A stretch of DNA of 32,977 nucleotides, from assembly GCA_010028495.1 (NCBI GenBank), contig RHCX01000009.1, forward strand, positions 1-32,977. Reading direction: 5' to 3'. Numbering within the stretch: position 1 is the first letter of the stretch; each line of letters opens with the position of its first letter. Below, piece by piece: positions 27,340-32,977 of this stretch. The DNA is from Nitrososphaeria archaeon (GTDB taxonomy: Archaea; Thermoproteota; Nitrososphaeria; Nitrososphaerales; Nitrosopumilaceae). The position numbers were made by a program, and so were the translations under genes. The notes below the pieces were generated by a model. The model saw only the letters and a list, made by a program, of their open reading frames with translations, did no database searches and had not been told where the DNA came from.

Positions 27340-27636
27340 ATGCCATTAACTAATCAAGTGATAATAATGCTAAATGAAATAACTACGCAAGTCAAGAACA
27401 AAAAATCACTAACTACAGAAGATGAATCCCTGATCAAAGAAACATTCAATAAAATTCTGAGCTCCGGACAATATTACGACGTTGACGAAATAGAGTCGTG
27501 GTTTAATAATGAGGGCACTTGGACTCACAAACCTACTATTGTACGTATAACAAACATGTCGCATTACGTCCAGTCTAGATTTGAGCAGGCACCAAAAAAA
27601 CTGAAAATTGTGTCAGATAGTGATTGTGATTGTTAG
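27340..27636 (+). CDS. Hypothetical protein
   Basis: 98 aa ORF, ATG about 25 nt after AATTATTAAAAC. Confidence 0.65.
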   Translation: MPLTNQVIIMLNEITTQVKNKKSLTTEDESLIKETFNKILSSGQYYDVDEIESWFNNEGTWTHKPTIVRITNMSHYVQSRFEQAPKKLKIVSDSDCDC

Positions 27637-27866
27637 GATTGAATTTTCTCCAACAGTTTTGCTATAGTTTTGCTATTGTCTTCTCTTTCTGCTAAAATAT
27701 CATCCAGTCTTTTTCGCGACTGCTCATTTTGCCATTCTGATGACACAGTTTGAAAATACTCATCATCCAGTATTTGGTTTGCTTGAAATCGTTTGATTAT
27801 CTCAAATAATACTCCTATCAGTTCGTTTTGAGCTCGTATTAACTCATCCTTTTCTGATGACATCAT
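27633..27866 (-). CDS. Small coiled-coil hypothetical protein
   Basis: 77 aa ORF, charged helical composition. Confidence 0.6.
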   Translation of the reverse strand: MMSSEKDELIRAQNELIGVLFEIIKRFQANQILDDEYFQTVSSEWQNEQSRKRLDDILAEREDNSKTIAKLLEKIQS

Positions 27867-27904
27867 TTTACAAATTTCGCCTTGGTCACTATAAAGTATC
27901 TACT

Positions 27905-27925
27905 GTTTGTTCAAACGGAACAAAC
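27905..27925. promoter_or_regulatory. Perfect inverted repeat GTTTGTTC-aaacg-GAACAAAC at the histidine kinase promoter
   Basis: 8-bp arms, about 25 nt after CTATAAAGTAT; overlaps the ORF-track TTG start (27907). Confidence 0.65.
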
Positions 27926-29814
27926 TATGGATTAACTTGGAAAATGAGTTCATCCTACTATTGCATAGGTTAACCTGGATTACACCATTAATAGCGATAG
28001 CGGGTGGAATGATGCTATATGGCATGTTCATTGATCATGAGTTTCTTTGGATGGCTGGAATACAGAATGTAGCATTACCTGCAGTATTGAGTATAATTCT
28101 GGTCAAAAAAATTAACATGGTTACCAAATCAAAAAAATTATTAGTTTGGTTTCTAATTTTTGCAGTCACGTCGTTTGTCGCAGAGACATACTCGTTTTTG
28201 GACGATACGTTTTGGAAAACAGAACAGTTTCCAAGTATTGCCGATGGGTTTTGGGTTGCAGGGTATGTCGCATTATCAATATTTTTGTGGAAAAACTTTG
28301 GACGGTTCAGAAAGCTGGTCAGCAGGAACATTGTTGCGCTAACACTTGGAATTGCGGCTACATCGATAATTCCAACAATTCTTGTTGCACTAGAGCTAGG
28401 CACCAAGGATATTTTTGGTTTAGGAGTTATTTTGAGTTATCCAATATCAGATACAGTATCGATGATGCCGCTCATCTTGGGATCGATAGTTTTTCTCAAG
28501 ATGAGAAACAGATCATGGATGTTTTTGCTAATGGCAAACTCTGCATTTTTGATAGGCGACATTGTCTTTCCACATCTTGAATTAAACAACATGTACACTA
28601 CTGGAGATCCAATAGATTTGACATGGATTGTCGGATATTTCCTTTTCATACTCGCTGGAACCACATTTGATGAGAAAAAAATGAATTGGCTCGCAACGAT
28701 AAAAGAGAATAGAAAATTCATCAAATTTGAAAATATTTACAAAATAACAATACCGCTTATGGTTGGCGCGATTTTCCTAGTTACAATTACCACGTTGTAC
28801 CAGATACACACATTTGATGGGGATAGATTCTTCGGAGATGAGATTGCCATATATTGGATAGTAGGCATGATGGCCGCATTTGGTGGGGTTATTCTTACGG
28901 TAAACCACAATTTGACCAAGATTGTGAAGTCTAGAACAGAATTGTTGACAAGACAGACTGAAAAGCTGGAAGAAGAGATTCGTGAAAAGACTAATTTGAT
29001 TAATTTACAAAAACAGCTTGAATCTGAAATTGAAGATCGGAATAAAGAATTGATCAAAAAATCCATCTTACTAGAAGAGCAAAACAAAAAGCTAGTCGAA
29101 ATCGACAAGAAAAAAGCCGAGTTTGCATCAATGGTTACACATGAGCTCAAAACTCCATTGACTCCTATTTTGAGCTGGTGTGATATTTTGCTACACCATG
29201 ATTCTTTAGGTCCGCTAAACGACGAACAGAAAAACGCAATAACTAAGGTCCGACACAACGCTAGGAAGTTGTTAAGGCTCATTTCAGATATTCTAGATGC
29301 CGAAAAATTAGGGCTTAACCAAATGACATTCAACTACAAGAACATCGATATTCAGGAATTTGTCAGAGACTTGTCAGAGACATATGCGCCCGTTTTGGCA
29401 GAAAAAAGAATTCGTTACTTTGTATCATGTCCAAAGGGGCTTGTACTGCATCTGGATGAGCTAAGACTTGCTCAAGTATTGAAGAATTTCATCAACAATT
29501 CAATCGACTTTGTTCCCGGTAGAAATGGAAAGGTTCAGCTCAAAATAGAGCAAAGCCCAGATACAGTGATGTTTTCAGTAATCGATAACGGTATTGGAAT
29601 ACCAAAAGAAAAACAACAAAATCTCTTCCAAAAGTTCTACCAGATAGATACATCATCTACCAGAAAGCACGGTGGAAGTGGACTTGGTCTTGCAATTTGT
29701 AAGGGAATCATCGAATCGTTTGGCGGTACGGTGGGCATGCAAAGTGAGCCCGGAATGGGTTCAAGATTTTACTTTACCATACCAAAATCTGCAGGACCTA
29801 CTCTAGTCCAGTGA
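27907..29814 (+). CDS. Membrane sensor histidine kinase (true start possibly TTG 27937)
   Basis: Multi-TM N-terminus; H-box 'FASMVTHELKTPLTPILSW'; 'NFINNSIDFV', 'VIDNGIGIPKE', 'HGGSGLGLAICKGII'. Confidence 0.93.
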   Translation: MFKRNKLWINLENEFILLLHRLTWITPLIAIAGGMMLYGMFIDHEFLWMAGIQNVALPAVLSIILVKKINMVTKSKKLLVWFLIFAVTSFVAETYSFLDDTFWKTEQFPSIADGFWVAGYVALSIFLWKNFGRFRKLVSRNIVALTLGIAATSIIPTILVALELGTKDIFGLGVILSYPISDTVSMMPLILGSIVFLKMRNRSWMFLLMANSAFLIGDIVFPHLELNNMYTTGDPIDLTWIVGYFLFILAGTTFDEKKMNWLATIKENRKFIKFENIYKITIPLMVGAIFLVTITTLYQIHTFDGDRFFGDEIAIYWIVGMMAAFGGVILTVNHNLTKIVKSRTELLTRQTEKLEEEIREKTNLINLQKQLESEIEDRNKELIKKSILLEEQNKKLVEIDKKKAEFASMVTHELKTPLTPILSWCDILLHHDSLGPLNDEQKNAITKVRHNARKLLRLISDILDAEKLGLNQMTFNYKNIDIQEFVRDLSETYAPVLAEKRIRYFVSCPKGLVLHLDELRLAQVLKNFINNSIDFVPGRNGKVQLKIEQSPDTVMFSVIDNGIGIPKEKQQNLFQKFYQIDTSSTRKHGGSGLGLAICKGIIESFGGTVGMQSEPGMGSRFYFTIPKSAGPTLVQ

Positions 29815-30348
29815 TTGTATAAATTTTCGAATTGTATTATCTTTGATTTGTTTTTTTGCAGAATCCAAAAACGGCCTTACATTATGTTTTGATTTTTTGT
29901 AGATCATAGCTTGTAATGCCATTTCAAGCTTGTCCACATCATGGAGCAGTTTTGCTTCTTTAGATGATTGTTTTTGATATTCCATCCATATTTCCCAGTA
30001 CTGCCTTGATTGTGTCTTGTTTATGGTGGTGAGGATTTGTTTCATTGCGGTGTTTTCCAAATTGGCCTTTTGCTGCTTTGTTGCGTCTTCTGGAGTTAAA
30101 TCGCCAACTATAGACTCTGCCAAATCATGGAGTAGCGCCATTTTGAGTATTTTTTGTGTGTCTAGTTTTTTGGCATCAGATAGTATCATAGCAATTGCTG
30201 CAACTGAATAAGCATGGTCTGCAACTGATTCTGGGTTTTTGATTCCAAGTTTTTTCTTCCATCCACTTCTTGGGATTTTTTTTAACTGTAAAATATTTTC
30301 AAATATCTTAGAATTTTCTAGTGTCGTCTTCAAGTAGGCCTGATCCAC
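29803..30348 (-). CDS. HD-domain hydrolase (YfbR/HDDC2-like 5'-deoxynucleotidase family)
   Basis: 'ESVADHAYSVAAIAMIL', 'ALLHDLAESIVGDLTP'. Confidence 0.9.
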   Translation of the reverse strand: MDQAYLKTTLENSKIFENILQLKKIPRSGWKKKLGIKNPESVADHAYSVAAIAMILSDAKKLDTQKILKMALLHDLAESIVGDLTPEDATKQQKANLENTAMKQILTTINKTQSRQYWEIWMEYQKQSSKEAKLLHDVDKLEMALQAMIYKKSKHNVRPFLDSAKKQIKDNTIRKFIQSLD

Positions 30349-30491
30349 GATGAACCCTGTCTATATGCTTTGAGTGATCTTCCTTGGTTTCAAGTTTCTA
30401 CTGGCGGTAAGGACAGGAGGCCAGCATGATATGCAATACTAAAACTCGCTATTAAATCTGGATAGCTCAGAATAATAATTACGATTACACA

Positions 30492-31037
30492 TTGGAATCA
30501 TTGAAGATATACACAAAAACTGGAGATGATGGAACTACCGGGGTTCAGGGTGGAAAACGAATATCAAAATCTGACCCACGAATCCAGGCATATGGTGCCG
30601 TAGATGAGGCAAATTCCATTCTGGGAATAGTTTTGACACATAAATTGGATTCAGATGTACAGTCATTATTGGTGCAAATCCAAAACGAGCTTTTTGTTGC
30701 AGGCTCGGATTTATCCAGTCCAGACTTGGTAAATCAGAAAAACCGAGTCTCGGAGTCCATGATATGCAATTTAGAATCACATATTGACAGGTTTGAATCA
30801 GAATTAGATCCTCTTACAAATTTCATCTTGCCAGGTGGAAGTCAAGTAGCGGCGTTTTTGCATCAGGCGAGAACCGTTATACGAAGAGCAGAAACCATGA
30901 CAGTAGAGCTATCAAAAAAGGAATCACTTAATCCATTATGCCAAAAATACCTCAATCGCCTCTCTGATCTTTTGTTTGTGATGGCCCGTGTGGCAAACAA
31001 ACGCTCCAATACTTCAGATGTTTTGTGGAAGCCTTAA
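30492..31037 (+). CDS. Cob(I)alamin adenosyltransferase, PduO type
   Basis: 'IYTKTGDDGTTGVQGGKRISKSDPRIQAYGAVDEANSILG', 'FILPGGSQVAAFLHQARTVIRRAE'. Confidence 0.94.
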   Translation: MESLKIYTKTGDDGTTGVQGGKRISKSDPRIQAYGAVDEANSILGIVLTHKLDSDVQSLLVQIQNELFVAGSDLSSPDLVNQKNRVSESMICNLESHIDRFESELDPLTNFILPGGSQVAAFLHQARTVIRRAETMTVELSKKESLNPLCQKYLNRLSDLLFVMARVANKRSNTSDVLWKP

Positions 31038-31078
31038 TCAAAAGACACTTTAATTCCTGAATTTTGACGGAAGATAAC

Positions 31079-31152
31079 GCCAAGGTAGCTCAGCCTGGGA
31101 GAGCACTCCGCTGAAGACGGAGCCGTCGTGGATTCAAGTCCCACCCTTGGCA
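31079..31152 (+). tRNA. tRNA-Phe (anticodon GAA)
   Basis: Acceptor GCCAAGG/CCTTGGC, D-arm AGCTCAGCCTGGGAGAGC, anticodon arm CTCCG-CTGAAGA-CGGAG, T-arm GTGGG-type with ATTCAAG loop, discriminator A; CCA not encoded. Confidence 0.97.
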
Positions 31153-31194
31153 CATTTCATTTTACCACTTCTTTTAAAAATTTGAAAGATCAAA

Positions 31195-31214
31195 TTGTCG
31201 ACATATGTCAACAA
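31195..31214. promoter_or_regulatory. Near-perfect 20-bp palindrome TTGTCGACATATGTCAACAA upstream of the YVTN gene
   Basis: One mismatched pair; core GACATATGTC perfect; about 28 nt upstream of AGTATAAAAA (31241-31250). Confidence 0.6.
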
Positions 31215-31274
31215 AACAAAACCGTTGAAATCCAAGAGTAAGTATAAAAACTACTTTTCTAAGCAGAATAATGT

Positions 31275-32750
31275 ATGAAGATTTTACTTGTCATTACAGC
31301 TGTTTTAGTTGCAGTTTCATTTTCACTATTTCATGCATATGCCCAAGAGCAAGGCATCACCAGCATTCCAATTGGAAAAACCGCCTTAGATATACAGATT
31401 TCCGGAGATAAGGCATATGTCACAAATCCAGAAGAAGGCGTAATCTCAGTAATAGATACAACAACAAAACAGGTAGTTGACACAATACCTGCAGAAAAAG
31501 GCGTCATGTTCGCCCAAGTCGTAGAGGACAAGAACAAAATCTATGCAACCGTTGAAAACCAAAACAAGGTTTTTGTGTATGATTTAACAACTCATGAAAA
31601 AATAAATGAAATCAATATCGGAGAGAAAGAACTAGTTCTATTTTCCAAAGCAGATAAGCCATACGGTCAGCGAGAATACACATACTTTGCAACTAGCGGC
31701 GTAGGCTTGGAGTATGATCACAATAATGGTATGCTATATGTGGTTCATTCCGAGGTAAACCACGTCAATGTAATTGATACAAATGATGATGAAGTCGTTG
31801 GAACAATCAACGTCGGCACAACTCCAGTAATGATAGCTATAGATGAAGCAGGCAATGCAGCATATGTAACCAATTGGGAGTCAAACGATGTTAGCATAAT
31901 AGACCTCAACACAAATGAAGTCACTGGACAAATCAAAACTGGATTTGTTCCAGCTCAAATGGTAATTGATTCAGAAGAGCACAAGTTATACGTAACTCAT
32001 CACGCATCGCCACATGTTTCAGTTGTCGACCTAACAACCAAAGAGATTGAAAAACAAGTAAAACTACAAGGCCCAACTAGCGCACTTGCACTGGACAAAA
32101 AGGCCGGACTACTCATAGTCACATATCTTCCTGAAAGCGGAATCACTGGACAGTCGTTTTTGAACCGAGTTGAATTCATCGATACCAAGACAAACGAACA
32201 AGTTTCAGGCTACGACATTGCAGCAAATCCATTTGTGATGAAAATCGATGAAAATGATCAATTGTTTGCATCAATAATTAAAGAAGGCAGAGTTGTTTTA
32301 GCAAATCTACCAGAGATAGAAAAATACCAACAAGTCGTTGCAAAGTCAGAAGAAAAACCAAAGGAAGGCAAAAAATCAGGATGCCTAGTTGCAACTGCAT
32401 CCTTTGGAACTGAACTAGCACCACAAGTACAACTACTCAGAGAAGTTAGAGACAACGTATTGTTTGGTACAGGTTCTGGAACTGCGTTCATGGTCGGATT
32501 CAACGAGTTCTATTATTCATTTAGCCCAACTGTAGCAGACTGGGAAAGACAAAGCCCGATATTCAAAGAAATAGTAAAAACAGGAATCACCCCAATGATA
32601 TCGACTTTATCAATTCTTAACTACGTTCATGCAGACTCTGAACAGCAAGTCCTAGGCTATGGAATTGGCGTGATATTGCTAAACATTGGCATGTACTTTG
32701 TCGCACCCGCAATAATTATTTTCAAAATAAAGCAAAGACTGCAAAAATAA
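31275..32750 (+). CDS. Secreted YVTN beta-propeller protein with CFI-box-like C-terminal membrane domain
   Basis: Repeats 'AYVTNPEEGVISVIDTTTKQVVDTI', 'AYVTNWESNDVSIIDLNTNEVTGQI'; C-terminal 'CLVATASFGTELAPQVQLLREVRDNVLFGTGSG'. Confidence 0.88.
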   Translation: MKILLVITAVLVAVSFSLFHAYAQEQGITSIPIGKTALDIQISGDKAYVTNPEEGVISVIDTTTKQVVDTIPAEKGVMFAQVVEDKNKIYATVENQNKVFVYDLTTHEKINEINIGEKELVLFSKADKPYGQREYTYFATSGVGLEYDHNNGMLYVVHSEVNHVNVIDTNDDEVVGTINVGTTPVMIAIDEAGNAAYVTNWESNDVSIIDLNTNEVTGQIKTGFVPAQMVIDSEEHKLYVTHHASPHVSVVDLTTKEIEKQVKLQGPTSALALDKKAGLLIVTYLPESGITGQSFLNRVEFIDTKTNEQVSGYDIAANPFVMKIDENDQLFASIIKEGRVVLANLPEIEKYQQVVAKSEEKPKEGKKSGCLVATASFGTELAPQVQLLREVRDNVLFGTGSGTAFMVGFNEFYYSFSPTVADWERQSPIFKEIVKTGITPMISTLSILNYVHADSEQQVLGYGIGVILLNIGMYFVAPAIIIFKIKQRLQK

Positions 32751-32790
32751 TCTAGAACAGATTTAATATCATATCAGTTACAGGATTAAA

Positions 32791-32977
32791 GTGCAAAAGC
32801 CAATACTGGTTGGAATTGTAATTGGAGTGTTTCTTGTAGGCCTCGGAGTCGGGTATGCGGTATTTTCTGCAAACCAGTCCGCCGCAGCTGATCTTGAAAA
32901 ATACAAAGCTGCAGAAAGCATTGCAGCCGAAAATATCAAGACTTTTGATACTCTGGATTTTGATGTGTTTACAAACC
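32791..32977 (+). CDS. N-terminal part of a signal-anchored hypothetical protein (truncated by window end)
   Basis: GTG start, 'MQKPILVGIVIGVFLVGLGVGYAVFSANQSAADLEKYKAAESIAAENIKTFDTLDFDVFTN', open to the window end. Confidence 0.65.
   Translation, partial: MQKPILVGIVIGVFLVGLGVGYAVFSANQSAAADLEKYKAAESIAAENIKTFDTLDFDVFTN

Noticed and set aside
28737-29333. 198 aa minus-strand ORF antisense to the histidine kinase
   Set aside because: Lies within a strongly recognisable kinase; Ser/Cys/Phe-rich shadow translation with no domain.
30387-30430. Cobalamin riboswitch upstream of the adenosyltransferase
   Set aside because: Only a partial B12-box-like string; I cannot assemble the conserved core, and the gene appears to have its own promoter downstream.
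1-32977. CRISPR arrays, transposons, integrases, toxin-antitoxin or phage genes
   Set aside because: No regularly spaced repeats, transposase/integrase motifs or recognised toxin pairs found by eye.

Overview
The window looks like a gene-dense chromosomal segment of an ammonia-oxidising-type archaeon (Nitrososphaerota/Thaumarchaeota). This is inferred from gene content: PEFG-CTERM protein, DUF4443-type regulator, PurP, aRF1, CbtAB, aspS-gatCAB, leaderless-looking promoters and TTG/GTG starts. I see no CRISPR array, rRNA, transposase or recognisable defence system. Recognisable content, in order: HIT protein; two tandem secreted HYR-domain proteins (the second split by a frameshift at an A9 tract); aRF1; DsbA-like protein; DUF4443-type HTH; CbtB/CbtA; two tandem paralogous HTH regulators; FTR1-type iron permease; HyuA-like ATPase; secreted SNase; PEFG-CTERM protein; PurP; membrane-anchored HTH; SIMPL protein; Toprim protein; aspS-gatC-gatA-gatB; TIGR00300 (LOR/SDH-like) protein; orphan membrane histidine kinase; HD hydrolase; cob(I)alamin adenosyltransferase; tRNA-Phe(GAA); YVTN propeller with CFI-box-like C-terminus. 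The least explained signals are: (i) a cloverleaf-like, possibly TATA-driven structured RNA candidate at 20368-20445; (ii) the A9 frameshift, which may be programmed; (iii) several near-perfect palindromic operators at archaeal promoters (cbtB/DUF4443, twin HTH/FTR1, SIMPL, histidine kinase, YVTN); (iv) a DtxR-like box at the iron permease promoter. All calls were made by eye, with no database search or folding run.
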